A DNA stretch of 64,000 nucleotides from Sandaracinaceae bacterium (GCA_020633075.1 JACKEI010000002.1:930001-994000), one strand, 5' to 3'. Shown: positions 7,995 through 20,569, numbered from the stretch's first letter. Notes: a model not told the origin generated them from the sequence alone. Translations and numbers: made by a program.

Positions 7995-9335
7995 CTACTG
8001 GAACGCGGCCGGGTTCTCGAGGTGCACGAGCACCCCGTTGCACAGCACTGCCTTACCGGCGCCTGCCGTCAGCGTGCTGCACGTGTTCGGGTCCAGGCCC
8101 AAGGCCGCCGCGCGTCCGTCGTCGCTCTGGGTGATCTGCGAGCGAGCGCCGTCTCCGGCGACCGTCGCTGCGGTGGCCGGGAGCTGACACGCGATGCTCT
8201 GGTAGTTCGCGAAGACGTTGGGGTGGAACGAGCCCGAGGCACCGGCGCCCGACGGGTCGAAGCCGCAGGTGCTGGTGATGGACTGGAAGTGCGCGCTGAT
8301 GGCCAAGCGGTTCATGCTGCCAATGACGCCGTCGCCGCCCGTGACCTCATCCAGCGCCTGGTTGGCCTTCCACCACAGGAAGCCACCAACGCCGCAGCTG
8401 CCGAGGAGAATGAGCAAGCAGCAGCCGCCCAGGATGAGCGGCATCTTGCTCTTGGGCTTCTCTTCTGCCGGGGCCGCCGGCGCACCGCCGAAGCCGCCGC
8501 TCGCAGGGGCGTCTCCGAAGCCGCCACCAGCCGGCGCGGACGCGCCGAAACCGCCGCCGCCACCCGAGGACTCCGGCAGGGTGGCGCCGAAGCCCGACAC
8601 GGGAGCCGGCGCGCCGAAGCCGCCGCCGCCACCGGAGGGAGGGGGAGCGCCGAAGCCGCCGCCACCACCCGAGGGAGGGGGAGCGCCGAAGCCGCCACCG
8701 GAGGGAGGCGGGGCGCCGAAGCCGCCGCCGCCACCGGAGGGAGGGGGAGCGCCGAAGCCACCGCCGCCATCACTGGACGGAGGAGGAGCGCCGAAGCCGC
8801 CGCCGCCACCGGAGGGAGGGGGAGCGCCGAAGCCGCCACCGCCGCCGGAGGGAGGGGGAGCGCCGAAGCCGCCACCGCCGCCGGAGGGCGGGGGAGCGCC
8901 GAAGCCACCGCCGCCACCGGAGGGAGGGGGAGCGCCGAAGCCGCCACCGCCGCCGGAGGGAGGGGGCGCGCCGAAGCCGCCCTGCGGGGGTTGCGCCTGG
9001 GCCGGAGGAGCGCCGAAGGCCGGGGCGGCGGGCGCGCCGGCTGGCGGGGCCATACCGGTTGGTGCGGTCATGGGCCCCAGCATGGTCTTCTGGAACGCCA
9101 GGTCCTTCTTGGGCGGCGGCTGCGAGGCGCCCGGGGCGACAGGCGGGGGCGCCGACGGGGACGCCGCAGGTGGAGCCGATGACGCCGGAGCGCCCGGAAG
9201 GGCCCCGGGACCGCTCATCATCATCGTGCCCTTGAAGCGCGCGGCCTTTTTCTTGGCCAGCTCGGTACCGCAGCTGATGCAGTTGCTCGCTTCGTCGGTG
9301 TTCGGTTTTCCGCATGAGGGACAGTAGATGGTCAC
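7995..9335 (-). CDS. Zinc-ribbon membrane protein with Gly/Pro repeat linker
   Basis: This is a 446-residue protein of unknown function. The GTG at 9335 is chosen because it places a zinc ribbon at the very N-terminus (VTIYCPSCGKPN and CISCGTEL, two CxxC pairs). Two short basic-threonine motifs follow, FKGTMMMSG and FQKTMLGPM. Next comes a low-complexity section of about ten FGAPPPS units spaced by Gly runs, then one membrane helix (LILGGCCLLILLGSCGVGGFLWW) and a C-terminal domain of about 110 residues with four cysteines. The ribbon should therefore be cytoplasmic and the C-terminal domain periplasmic. The KTMLG-like motifs might be kinase or FHA contact sites; this is speculative. A strong terminator follows the gene. 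Confidence 0.75.
   Translation of the reverse strand: MTIYCPSCGKPNTDEASNCISCGTELAKKKAARFKGTMMMSGPGALPGAPASSAPPAASPSAPPPVAPGASQPPPKKDLAFQKTMLGPMTAPTGMAPPAGAPAAPAFGAPPAQAQPPQGGFGAPPPSGGGGGFGAPPPSGGGGGFGAPPPSGGGGGFGAPPPSGGGGGFGAPPPSGGGGGFGAPPPSSDGGGGFGAPPPSGGGGGFGAPPPSGGGFGAPPPSGGGGGFGAPPPSGGGGGFGAPAPVSGFGATLPESSGGGGGFGASAPAGGGFGDAPASGGFGGAPAAPAEEKPKSKMPLILGGCCLLILLGSCGVGGFLWWKANQALDEVTGGDGVIGSMNRLAISAHFQSITSTCGFDPSGAGASGSFHPNVFANYQSIACQLPATAATVAGDGARSQITQSDDGRAAALGLDPNTCSTLTAGAGKAVLCNGVLVHLENPAAFQ
8615..8990 (-). repeat. 36-bp tandem repeats coding for Gly-rich FGAPPPS units
   Basis: About ten imperfect in-frame copies of a roughly 36-base unit encode GGFGAPPPSGGG. One copy has an SD insertion and one is shortened, both in multiples of three bases, so the frame is kept. 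It is a coding minisatellite inside the zinc-ribbon gene and likely to vary in copy number between strains. Confidence 0.9.
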
Positions 9336-9786
9336 TCTTAGAACCCCTCCGCCCTGCGGGCGGTCATGGACGTCGTTGCGTCCGGTATTTACGGGCCGCA
9401 GCAGCGGCTGGAACTCGAGGCCGGTGCAGCGGCCTTGTATGGATGCGTGAAATGCGTTCGAGACGAGCTCGCGAGCGGCGCTTGACCCACCCGCACCGCG
9501 GACTAGGCGCACTGCGACCAGCTCACGGCCCGGCTACCCTACCGGGTTGTGGTCGGTCTGCAAAGTAGAAAGGGATGGATCCGCGTGAGCGTTCGGGGGG
9601 TGGCTCCGCTCCGCCCCGGACGTCCTTGACACGAGCCGTTACGCGGCCTAGCGTCCCCCCGCCCAAGGCCCTTCTCGGATCCCTCCCCCGATCCAAAGGG
9701 GGGCCTTCGGAACCCCTGCTGCGTGTTGAGTTTCAACCGCCCGGATGGGCACGTACAGCGGCCCGCTAGGCAAGCCCGAGAGCACT
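9336..9786. other. Divergent intergenic region between zinc-ribbon gene and nuoE
   Basis: About 450 bases hold no convincing gene. The short frames present have poor composition and lack recognisable domains. The region contains the nuo promoter candidate at 9626-9654 and, presumably, the promoter of the minus-strand zinc-ribbon gene. A small GGATCC-type inverted repeat lies near 9678-9698. Confidence 0.6.
9626..9654 (+). promoter_or_regulatory. Candidate sigma70-type promoter for the nuo operon
   Basis: TTGACA at 9626-9631 is followed after exactly 17 bases by TAGCGT at 9649-9654. The -35 box is perfect and the -10 box keeps the conserved T, A and final T. It is 132 bases upstream of the nuoE ATG on the same strand. 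This is a visual match only; the transcription start has not been mapped. Confidence 0.5.
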
Positions 9787-10635
9787 ATGGCCTTCGCCCT
9801 CACGCCCGAGCGAGAACAACAAGTCGACGACATCATCACCCGCTACCCGACTCGGCGCGCGGCGTTGATCCCGGTTCTCTGGGTGTGTCAGAAGCAAAAC
9901 AGCTGGATCAGTCCGGAGGTCATCGACTATGTCGCGGCCCGGCTGGAGATCTCGGCCGCCGCCGTGAAGGGCGTCGTCACCTTCTACACGATGTTCCACG
10001 AGCACGAGGTCGGTGAGAACGTCGTCTGGGTGTGCCGCACCCTGTCGTGCGATCTGCGCGGCGCCAAGGCGGTGCAGGAGCACCTCGAGGAGCGCTTCGG
10101 CTGCCACGCCGGCGGAACCTCCAAGAACGGCAAGTTCAGCCTGTTCAAGGCCGAGTGCCTGGCCGCGTGCGGGCAGGGTCCCATGATCCAGGTCAACGAC
10201 CGGTACTTCGAGAACCTCGACCTCACGAAGCTCGACCAGATCTTGGACGCCTACGAGAAGAACGGCGCCGAGGCGGCCGAGAAGCAGTTCGCGGACACGG
10301 CCGTGTACAACGGTCACGTCGCGCCTCCCGGGATGGAGCCCCCTCCCGCGCGTCCGTCGGTGGGCGCCCCGGCAGCCCAGAAGCCCGCGTCCATCGCACC
10401 GCCGAAGCCCGCGTCCATCGCGCCGCCGAAGCCCGCGTCCATCGCGCCGCCGCCGAAGCCCGCGTCCGTCGCGCCCCCCGCGAGCGCCCCGCCCGCTGCG
10501 GCGCGTCCCGCTCCCAAGGCCACGTTGGTCGGCATGCCCGCGGTGGGCGCCAGCAGCCCGCCGCCCGCAGACACCGCCGCTGCGCCTGCCGCCGAAGACA
10601 CCACCACGGACGACGCCAAGAAGGGCGAGGAGTAG
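9787..10635 (+). CDS. nuoE: NADH-quinone oxidoreductase subunit E (complex I)
   Basis: NuoE is the 24-kDa-type subunit of the NADH dehydrogenase arm of complex I and carries a [2Fe-2S] cluster. The ATG at 9787 (MAFALTPERE) fits the family; an upstream ATG at 9745 would add 14 unlike residues. Cluster ligands are visible as C83 and C88 (CRTLSC) and C124 and C128 (CLAAC). The conserved domain ends near residue 175. A further 100 or so residues are Pro/Ala-rich, with four tandem KPASIAPP-like units, and are absent from typical NuoE proteins of 160-180 residues. The stop is three bases before nuoF. It is the first gene of the complex I operon here. Confidence 0.95.
   Translation: MAFALTPEREQQVDDIITRYPTRRAALIPVLWVCQKQNSWISPEVIDYVAARLEISAAAVKGVVTFYTMFHEHEVGENVVWVCRTLSCDLRGAKAVQEHLEERFGCHAGGTSKNGKFSLFKAECLAACGQGPMIQVNDRYFENLDLTKLDQILDAYEKNGAEAAEKQFADTAVYNGHVAPPGMEPPPARPSVGAPAAQKPASIAPPKPASIAPPKPASIAPPPKPASVAPPASAPPAAARPAPKATLVGMPAVGASSPPPADTAAAPAAEDTTTDDAKKGEE
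10381..10476 (+). repeat. 24-bp tandem repeats in the nuoE tail
   Basis: Four near-identical copies of a 24-base unit (aagcccgcgtccatcgcgcc plus gccg) encode KPASIAPP, with an extra CCG in one spacer. They lie in the Pro/Ala-rich C-terminal extension of NuoE and suggest expansion by slippage. Confidence 0.85.
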
Positions 10636-10638
10636 GAC

Positions 10639-12014
<1,376 letters not shown>

Positions 12015-12018
<4 letters not shown>

Positions 12019-12584
12019 GCACCGCAGGTTTTCTACTCTTCCTCGTAAGCGCGGTGCTGGCCATTGTCGGCGCCGTCATCACCGTCGCCTCCATGCGCCC
12101 GCTGCGCGCGGCCATGGGCCTGTTGCTGCACGTGGTGGCGCTCTCCGCGCTGTACTTGACGCTGAACGCGCACCTCTTGGCGGTGCTCCAGCTGCTCATC
12201 TACGCGGGCGCCGTCGTCGTGCTCTTCGTGTTCGTGATCCTCTTGCTCGGTCCCGCCGGCGAGTTCGCGGGCGACAGCGAGAAGCTCATCGGGCGCGTCA
12301 TGGGCGGCTGCAGCGCGGGCGCGGTCCTGCTGCTCACGGCCTTCTCCCTGTCGCGCCACGACGCCGAGTTCGGGCCCGTGGGCGCGGACTACGGCACCGT
12401 CGAGGGGCTCGGCAACGCGCTGTACCGGGGGGCGATGGCGCCCTTCGAGATGGTCTCCATCACGCTGCTGGTCGCCGTCGTCGGCGCGGTCGCCATCTCT
12501 CGCGTGCGCACGGCGCGCGAGAAGGCCTCCGACGCTGCCGACGCCGAGGCACGCAAGCTGGCCAACGCCGGCGGGAGCAACTGA
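12015..12584 (+). CDS. nuoJ: NADH-quinone oxidoreductase subunit J (complex I)
   Basis: NuoJ is a small antiporter-linked membrane subunit of complex I. The ATG at 12015 overlaps the nuoF stop (ATGA), which fixes the start and gives 189 residues. Five hydrophobic segments are visible: GFLLFLVSAVLAIVGAV, AMGLLLHVVALSALYLTL, LLIYAGAVVVLFVFVILLLG, AGAVLLLTAFSL and MVSITLLVAVVGAVAI. The third is the classic NuoJ helix with the pi-bulge region (YAGAVVVLFVFV). A charged tail follows. It sits between nuoF and nuoK as part of the continuous nuo transcript. Confidence 0.95.
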
Positions 12585-12585
12585 C

Positions 12586-12894
12586 ATGGACGTCGGCATC
12601 GGCGAGTACCTCGCGCTCTGCTCCATCCTCTTCGGGATCGGGGCCATCGGCTTCCTCACGCGGCGCAACATGCTGATTCAGCTCATGACCATCGAGATCA
12701 TGCTGAACTCGGTGGTGTTCATGCTGCTCGCGTTCAACCGCGTGCACACGGGCTCTCAGGCGGGCCAGGTGTTCGGGTTCTTCGTGATCGCCGTGGCTGC
12801 CGCCGAAGCGGCCGTGGGTCTCGCGATCCTCATCAGTTACTTCCGCATCAAGAACTCCGTCGAGACCGACAAGGCCGACCTGCTCAAGCACTGA
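12586..12894 (+). CDS. nuoK: NADH-quinone oxidoreductase subunit K (complex I)
   Basis: NuoK (102 residues) is the small three-helix subunit of complex I, homologous to the MrpC antiporter subunit. Helices run at about 5-22, 29-50 and 60-85. The conserved membrane glutamates that line the proton path are present in TIEIMLNSVVFMLL (helix 2) and AAAEAAVGLAILI (helix 3). The start is one base after nuoJ, and nuoL begins ten bases downstream. Confidence 0.96.
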   Translation: MDVGIGEYLALCSILFGIGAIGFLTRRNMLIQLMTIEIMLNSVVFMLLAFNRVHTGSQAGQVFGFFVIAVAAAEAAVGLAILISYFRIKNSVETDKADLLKH

Positions 12895-12904
12895 AGGCGC
12901 AACG

Positions 12905-15687
12905 ATGTCCGGAGACCTCATCTCACACGAATCTGCCCTGCTCCTGATCGTGGTGCTGCCCATCCTGGGCGCCCTCATCAACGGGCTGTGGCTGCGCGCC
13001 GAAGACAAGAAGTACGTCAGCGTCATCGCCCCCGGGCTGGTGGGGCTCGCGTTCCTCCTCGCGGTGTTCAACTTCATCCATCTGCTGGGCCTGAAGGCTG
13101 CCGGCAGCGAGGACCCGCGCATCACGCTGCACCTGTACGAGTGGTTCTCGCTGCAGCTGCCGGGCGGCGCGGAGCTGCCCGTCAACGTCACCTTCGCCAT
13201 GGACTCGCTCAGCGGTCTCATGACGCTGGTGGTGACGGGCATCGGCACGCTCATCCACATCTACTCGCTCGGCTACATGAGCGAGGAAAAGTCGTACAAC
13301 CGCTTCTTCGCCTACCTGAACCTGTTCACGGCGTCCATGTTGATCCTGGTCCTGGCCAGCAACCTGCCGCTAATGTTCGTGGGCTGGGAGGGCGTGGGCC
13401 TCTGCTCGTACCTGCTCATCGGCTTCTGGTTCGAGAACAAGACCTACGCCGCCGCGGGCCGCAAGGCCTTCGTGGCCAACCGCGTGGGTGACCTGGGCGT
13501 CATCATGGGCATGTTCTGCCTGGTGCTGGCGGCGGGCTCCTTCGAGTTCGAGTCCATCAACGCGCTCGCCAGCAACAGCGCGGGCAGCTTCGTCCGTAGC
13601 TTCCCCATCGAGGGCCTGCAGGTCTCGCTGGCCACCGTGGCCTGCCTCTTCCTGTTCCTGGGCGTGACGGGCAAGTCCGCGCAGGTGCCGCTCTACATCT
13701 GGCTCCCGGACGCCATGGCGGGTCCCACGCCGGTCTCCGCGCTCATCCACGCGGCCACCATGGTCACGGCCGGCGTGTACCTGATGTGCCGCCTCTCGCC
13801 CGTCTTCCTGCACAGCCCCTTCGCCATGGGCGTCATCGCCGTGGTGGGCACCGTCACGGCCCTGCTCGCGGCCAGCATCGCGGTGGTGCAGCACGAGATG
13901 AAGAAGATCCTGGCCTACTCCACGGTCAGCCAGCTGGGCTTCATGGTCGCAGCCTGCGGCGTGGGCGCGTTCAGCGCCGGCTTCTTCCACGTGTTCACGC
14001 ACGCCTTCTTCAAGGCCTGCCTCTTCTTGGGCGCGGGCTCGGTCATGCACGCGGTGCACGCCCACGGCGACGCGGACATCTTCAAGCTCGGCGGCATGAA
14101 GAAGTACGTGAAGATCACGCACTGGACCTTCCTGCTCAGCTGCTTGGCCATCGCGGGCTTCCCGGGCTTCTCCGGCTTCTTCTCCAAGGACGAGATCCTC
14201 TACGGCGCCGCCGCGCAGGCCCTGGGCGAGCACGGCAGCGTGGTGGGCTGGTTCGTCCTGGTGGGGCTCAGCCTGGCCGCGTTCATGACGGCCTTCTACA
14301 TGTTCCGCCTGTACTTCCTGACCTTCACGGGCACGTACCGCAGCGGCGCGCACGGGGACGACGAGCACGGGCACGACAGCCACGGCCACGGTCACGACGA
14401 CCACGGCTACGACCCGCACCCGCACGACGGCGGCTGGGAGATCAACCTGCCCCTCGCCGTGCTGGGCGCTGGCGCGGTCTGCGTCGGCTGGCTGGGCCTC
14501 CCGCACGCCTTCCACCTGCCCAACTGGTGGGGCGGCTGGATGGAGGCGTCCATCGCCTACCTTCCCGGCCACGGCCCGCACGACGAGATCGAGAACATGA
14601 TGCCGGTCTACCTGGCCATGGGTCTCGGCACCATCGCGGCCCTGGGCGGCATCGGCCTCGCCTACGTCCTCTACAACGACAAGGAAGAGGACACCTTCAC
14701 CACGAAGATCCCGAAGGGCCTGTTCAACCTCATGTTCGACAAGTGGCGCGTGGACGAGCTCTACGGGGCCACCATCCTGCGGCCCATCCGGGCGCTGGCG
14801 CGCATCGTGGGCAACGTCGACCAGACCTTCGTGGACGGCATCTTGGCCGGCCTCACCGCCCGCGTGGTGAGCGTCTCGGGCTGGCTGGCCACGCGCGTGC
14901 AGACCGGCAGCGTCCACGCCTACGGCTTCGGCATGACGCTGGGCGTGCTCGGCCTCCTCTGGTGGGCGGTCAACCCCCACGCGGAGCTCACGGTCGAGGT
15001 GGTCGGCGAGCAGGTCGTCCTGCACGCTGCCCCCGGCATGGGCTACACCTACGCCTTCGACGGCAACGGCAACAACCACAGCCAGCGACAGTTCGTCAGC
15101 CACGGCGAAGGCGACCGTGACTGGGGCAGCAGCCCCGACTTCGAGCCCCACTACTTCGCGGAGGACTGCAACCGCTTCCTCTTGAGCGTGGAGACCGAGC
15201 ACCCGCGCCTGCCGGAGCGCGTGGACGTGGGCGAGGGCTGGCAGGTGCTGGACTTCCCGGGCCTCGACTGGCGAACGGACTCCGTGGCGCCCGCGGAGGA
15301 TGAGCGCCTCGGCTTCCTGTGGAGCCTCGCTGGGCGCGAACAAGACGTGCTCATCCGTCGCACGCAAGACGGCATCGACCTGCGTCCCAACGGCGCGGAT
15401 GTGGCCGTGGACGGCCAGGTGGTGCTGGCCCAAGCCGACGGCGACGCCGACGGCGAACACGACGCCCACGCGGCCTCGGGCGGCGTCATCCATCTGACAG
15501 TCGGTCAGACCGTCACCATCGGTCACGTCGACTTCGTGGTCCGCGGGGTCATCGACGCCACCGTCCATGTTCGCAGCGCGTTCGGCGGCGAGGACACGGC
15601 CACGGTCGAGATCGTGCTCGAGAGCGCGCCGCCCCCGTCCCAAGGCGAACCCACCCATGCGGCCCTGACCATTCGGGAGCCAGCTCG

Positions 15688-15691
<4 letters not shown>
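12905..15691 (+). CDS. nuoL: NADH-quinone oxidoreductase subunit L with long C-terminal extension
   Basis: NuoL is the distal proton-pumping antiporter-like subunit of complex I. The first 690 or so residues are a normal NuoL: MFVGWEGVGLCSYLLIGFW with the conserved Glu, TGKSAQVPLYIWLPDAM with the conserved Lys, PTPVSALIHAATMVTAGVY, then the amphipathic lateral helix and the last membrane helix near 675-690. A His/Asp-rich loop (HGHDSHGHGHDD) lies at about 480-510. After that helix come about 240 extra soluble residues, giving 928 in all against roughly 610-680 in most NuoL. The extension begins with a PKD-like stretch (VVLHAAPGMGYTYAFDGNG) and ends with a beta-rich part (LTVGQTVTIGHVDFVV). 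It is probably periplasmic. Confidence 0.95.
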
Positions 15692-17315
<1,624 letters not shown>

Positions 17316-17319
<4 letters not shown>

Positions 17320-18788
17320 TGGAACTGCTCCCCGTGGCATCCCTGCTGATGCTCGTCTCGGCCGGTCTGGCCATCATGCTGCTCGACGTCTTCACCAAGG
17401 GACGCGCCGAGCTGCCCTTCGTCACGACCATCGCGCTGCTCGCCGCCGCCGCCATCAGCGCTGCGGCGCTGTTTGCGCCCGCCCCCACCGACGTCCCCGC
17501 CTTCATCACCGACTACCTGTCGGTGGACAAGTACGGCCTCTTCTTCGACGTGGTCATCGCGCTCGGCGCGGCGCTGGCCTCGCTGCTGGCGGGTGGCTAC
17601 CTGCGCGAGCACGGCCTCGAGCGCGGCGAGTACTACGTGCTCATCCTCTTCAGCGCCCTCGGCGCCATGGTGATGGCGCGCGCGGTGGACCTGCTCACGC
17701 TCTTCGTGGGGCTCGAGACCTTGTCCCTGGGGGTCTACTCCCTGGTGGGCTACCGTCGCACCAGCGCCCGCGCCACCGAAGCGGCGGTGAAGTACTTCCT
17801 GCTAGGGTCCTTCGCGTCGGCCATCTTCCTGTTCGGCGCCGCGCTCATCTACGGGGCCACCGGTCACACCGGCTTCCGCAGCATCGGCGAGGTCATCGCA
17901 GCGGGCCACGCCCCGGTGATGCTCGTGCTGCTCGGGCTCGCCATGTTGGTCGCCGGCTTGGGCTTCAAGGTCAGCGCCGTCCCCTTCCACATGTGGACCC
18001 CGGACGCCTACGAGGGCGCCCCCACCTCCACCACCGCGTTCATGTCGGTGGTGGTCAAGAGCGCCGCCTTCGCGGTCTTCCTGCGTCTGCTCGCGGTGGG
18101 CTTCGGTGACGAGCTCAGCCGCGGCGCCGGCGGCTGGCCCGCCCTCCTCACCATCCTGGCCGCCGTCACCATGGTGTACGGCAACCTCGCCGCCGTGGCT
18201 CAGTCCAGCGTGAAGCGCATGCTGGCCTACTCCTCCATTGCGCACGCGGGCTACCTGCTCCTCGGCCTGGCGGCCGTGGGCACCAAGCCGGCCGAGGCCA
18301 CTAGCGCCGTCCTCTACTACCTGGCCGCCTACACGGTGAGCAACGCGCTCGTGCTGGGCGCGCTCATCTGGTCCGGCAGCCACGGCAAGGAGGCCACCTC
18401 CTACGCGGACCTCGCTGGCCTCGGGCGCCGGCACCCGGCCGTAGGCGCGGCGTTCCTGGTCGGCGTCCTGTCGCTCATGGGCTTCCCGCCCACCGCTGGC
18501 TTCTTCGGCAAGTGGTACGTCTTCAGCGCGGCGGTGCAGGCAGACATGGTGGGCATGACCATCCTGGCAGTGCTCTCGAGCGCCGTGGGTGCCTTCTACT
18601 ACCTGAAGGTCCTGGTCTACCTCTACATGAAGTCGCCCGAAGAGGGCGCGCCTGTCGCGGTGCCCATGAAGTCCAGCTACGTCGTCTTCGCGCTGGTGCT
18701 CGCCGCCTACTTCGTCATGAAGATGGGCCTGACCCCCGCACGTTACCTGGACGCCGCCCTCGCCGCAGCCTCCGGGCTGATCGGCTGA
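17316..18788 (+). CDS. nuoN: NADH-quinone oxidoreductase subunit N (complex I)
   Basis: NuoN is the third antiporter-like proton-pumping subunit of complex I. It has 490 residues and starts at the ATG overlapping the nuoM stop. The helix-5 Glu is in LFVGLETLSLGVYSLVGY, and the helix-7 Lys is in GLGFKVSAVPFHMWTPDAYEGAP. KRMLAYSSIAHAGYLLLG and LSLMGFPPTAGFFGKW are typical of the family. It closes the membrane-arm gene series J-K-L-M-N. The following lipoprotein gene starts with the very next codon. Confidence 0.96.
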
Positions 18789-19694
18789 GTGACCGCGTTC
18801 CTGCGACGGCGCTTGGCCCTCTGCTCGAGCATCCTCGCGGCGCTCGCGCAGGGGGGCTGCATGTCCGCCGACGCGCCGGCCTCGAGCGGCGAGGCCCCCG
18901 CTGCGGCCGTGCAGAACACGGCCGACCCAGCGCCGGCGCCCGCGCCCACGGCGCACACCGTGCGCGTCCGCGGCGTGGTGCGGCTGGCCGCCGACTCCGG
19001 CGACCTACCGGGCTATGAGCTAGCCGACATCGGTCGCGAGGAGGGCCGCCCAGGCGTCCCCAACGGCTGCTCCCCAGCGCGCGCCAGCGACCTGCGGCCC
19101 ATGTCTCTCAGCGCCGAGCGCGGCGTGGGCGGCGTGTTGGTGACCGCTACGGGCGACCCAGCGCGCTTCAGCGCCCTGCCGGCAGACGAGGCCCGCTCCA
19201 TTCCGCTCGCCATCCGCGACTGTCGCCTCGAGCCGACGCTCATCGTCGCAGCCGTGGGCGACACCATCGAGCTCACCAACCACTCGCCGGAAGCGTTCAT
19301 CACCAATTTCACCACAGACCCCATCAACGAGGCGGTCGCTCCGGGCCGGGTGCGCCAGCTGGAGGTCATCCGGCCCGGCGTTCAGCGCGTGACCTGCAGC
19401 ATGGTGGCGGGCTGCGGGCGCACGGACGTCGTGGTGTTGGCGCACCGCGTGGCCACCGTCACGGACGCGCAGGGGGCGTTCGAGCTGGACGTACCTGCTG
19501 GCGCCGCGCTGACGCTCCACGCGTGGCACCCGCTGCTCGGCCGTCGCGAGGGCGAGGCACAGGTCAGCGCGGATCAGGCCGCCGAGGGACAGTCGCCCAC
19601 GGTGGACATCGAGCTCCGCCTGCCGCCACCGGGCGAGGTCAACGCGCCCGTGGCGCCGGCGCCCGAGCAACCGGGCGCCGCCCCGCTCCACTGA
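18789..19694 (+). CDS. Lipoprotein with cupredoxin-like/carboxypeptidase-regulatory-like region
   Basis: This is a 301-residue periplasmic lipoprotein. The GTG at 18789 directly abuts the nuoN TGA. The signal peptide ends in ALAQGGC (cysteine near residue 24), followed by a Pro/Ala linker. The middle part (VGDTIELTNHSPEAFITNF, then RPGVQRVTCSMVAGCGRTDVVV) resembles the cupredoxin-like fold of plastocyanin-type or methylamine-utilisation-type proteins, with possible metal ligands His, Cys and Met. The next part (VTDAQGAFELDVPAGAALTLHAWHP) resembles a carboxypeptidase regulatory-like beta-sandwich. Copper binding or electron transfer is possible but unproven. It may be cotranscribed with nuo. 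Confidence 0.75.
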   Translation: MTAFLRRRLALCSSILAALAQGGCMSADAPASSGEAPAAAVQNTADPAPAPAPTAHTVRVRGVVRLAADSGDLPGYELADIGREEGRPGVPNGCSPARASDLRPMSLSAERGVGGVLVTATGDPARFSALPADEARSIPLAIRDCRLEPTLIVAAVGDTIELTNHSPEAFITNFTTDPINEAVAPGRVRQLEVIRPGVQRVTCSMVAGCGRTDVVVLAHRVATVTDAQGAFELDVPAGAALTLHAWHPLLGRREGEAQVSADQAAEGQSPTVDIELRLPPPGEVNAPVAPAPEQPGAAPLH

Positions 19695-19759
19695 CGCTCG
19701 GCCGCTCAGCCGCCGTCGTCAGCGCAGCGAGCCCAAGCGCGCGGTGTGTGGGTGGACAT

Positions 19760-20569
19760 TCAGCGGGCCGTAGGCAGCGCCGCGTCCGGGGGCCGCAGGT
19801 AGTCCGGCCCCAGCGTGACGACGTCCTGCGTGCGGCCGGCGTTCACCTCCGCCACGATGGCCGCTGCGAGCGCCTCGGGGGTGAGCCCCTCTGCGGGCCC
19901 CGGCGGCAGCCGCCAGCGGTCTCCCCTCGCGCACTCCGCGCGCACCAGCTCCACCCCGTCGCCCGTGACGTACACAGGCCCCAGCCCGGCGTCGCGCGCC
20001 GCGTCCGAGAGCGTGCCGAGGGCATCTGGCGGGCTCGCATGCAGAGGCGCCACGAGCTCACGCAGGCCCTCGGGCCCGGCGGCGTACAGCGCGGCGTAGA
20101 CCTCCCCCCGGTACGCCCGCGTCAGCACGGCGACGCCCTCACTCACGGCGCTGGCAACGCTCTCCGGCCCCGCCGCCGTGGATGCTGCTGCGACGACGGC
20201 CCCCGCACCCACCCGCGTGGACAGCGCTGCCCACAGCGCCCGCTCCGACGAGGCCAGCGGCGCGCCATACGCCAGCGCGCGCAGCGACGACGTGGCGTAC
20301 AGCGCCCTCTCCCGCGCGACGCACAGGCCCTTGGCCGTGGCGAGCCCCACCCGGATGCTGGTGAAGCCACCGGGCCCGACGGTGACACCGACCGCGCTCA
20401 CGGCGCCCACGTCCAGCTCGGCCTCGTGCAGCAGCGCGCCTAGCTCGGGCAGCAGCACCTCCGCGTGCTTGCCCTCGGTGTCCACGACGCGCCCCACGAG
20501 CGGCCGCTCCGGCGAGACCAGGGCCAGCACCAGTGCGCGCCCGGTGGTGTCGATACACAGCAGATTCAT
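19760..20569 (-). CDS. tsaB: tRNA threonylcarbamoyladenosine biosynthesis protein TsaB
   Basis: TsaB is the ASKHA-fold scaffold subunit that works with TsaD and TsaE to make t6A at position 37 of ANN-decoding tRNAs. The ATG at 20569 gives 269 residues starting MNLLCIDTTGRALVLAL. A longer frame to 20650 adds an unlike leader. Family motifs include the HAEVLLPEL region, VGVTVGPGGFTSIRVGLATAKGL and DARRGEVY-like LTRAYRGEVYAALY. It is read divergently from miaE, with 97 bases between the starts, and converges on the nuo-linked lipoprotein gene. Confidence 0.93.
   Translation of the reverse strand: MNLLCIDTTGRALVLALVSPERPLVGRVVDTEGKHAEVLLPELGALLHEAELDVGAVSAVGVTVGPGGFTSIRVGLATAKGLCVARERALYATSSLRALAYGAPLASSERALWAALSTRVGAGAVVAAASTAAGPESVASAVSEGVAVLTRAYRGEVYAALYAAGPEGLRELVAPLHASPPDALGTLSDAARDAGLGPVYVTGDGVELVRAECARGDRWRLPPGPAEGLTPEALAAAIVAEVNAGRTQDVVTLGPDYLRPPDAALPTAR

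Noticed and set aside
8615..8990. Regular repeats that could suggest a CRISPR array
   Set aside because: The units are contiguous, about 36 bases, without unique spacers, and in frame with a coding gene.
9745..9786. An upstream ATG for nuoE
   Set aside because: The added residues (MGTYSGPLGKPEST) are unlike NuoE, and the family begins at MAFALTPERE.
13370..15658. A 762-codon open frame antisense to nuoL
   Set aside because: Low-complexity Val/Ala/His/Asp composition without any domain; nuoL on the other strand is certain.
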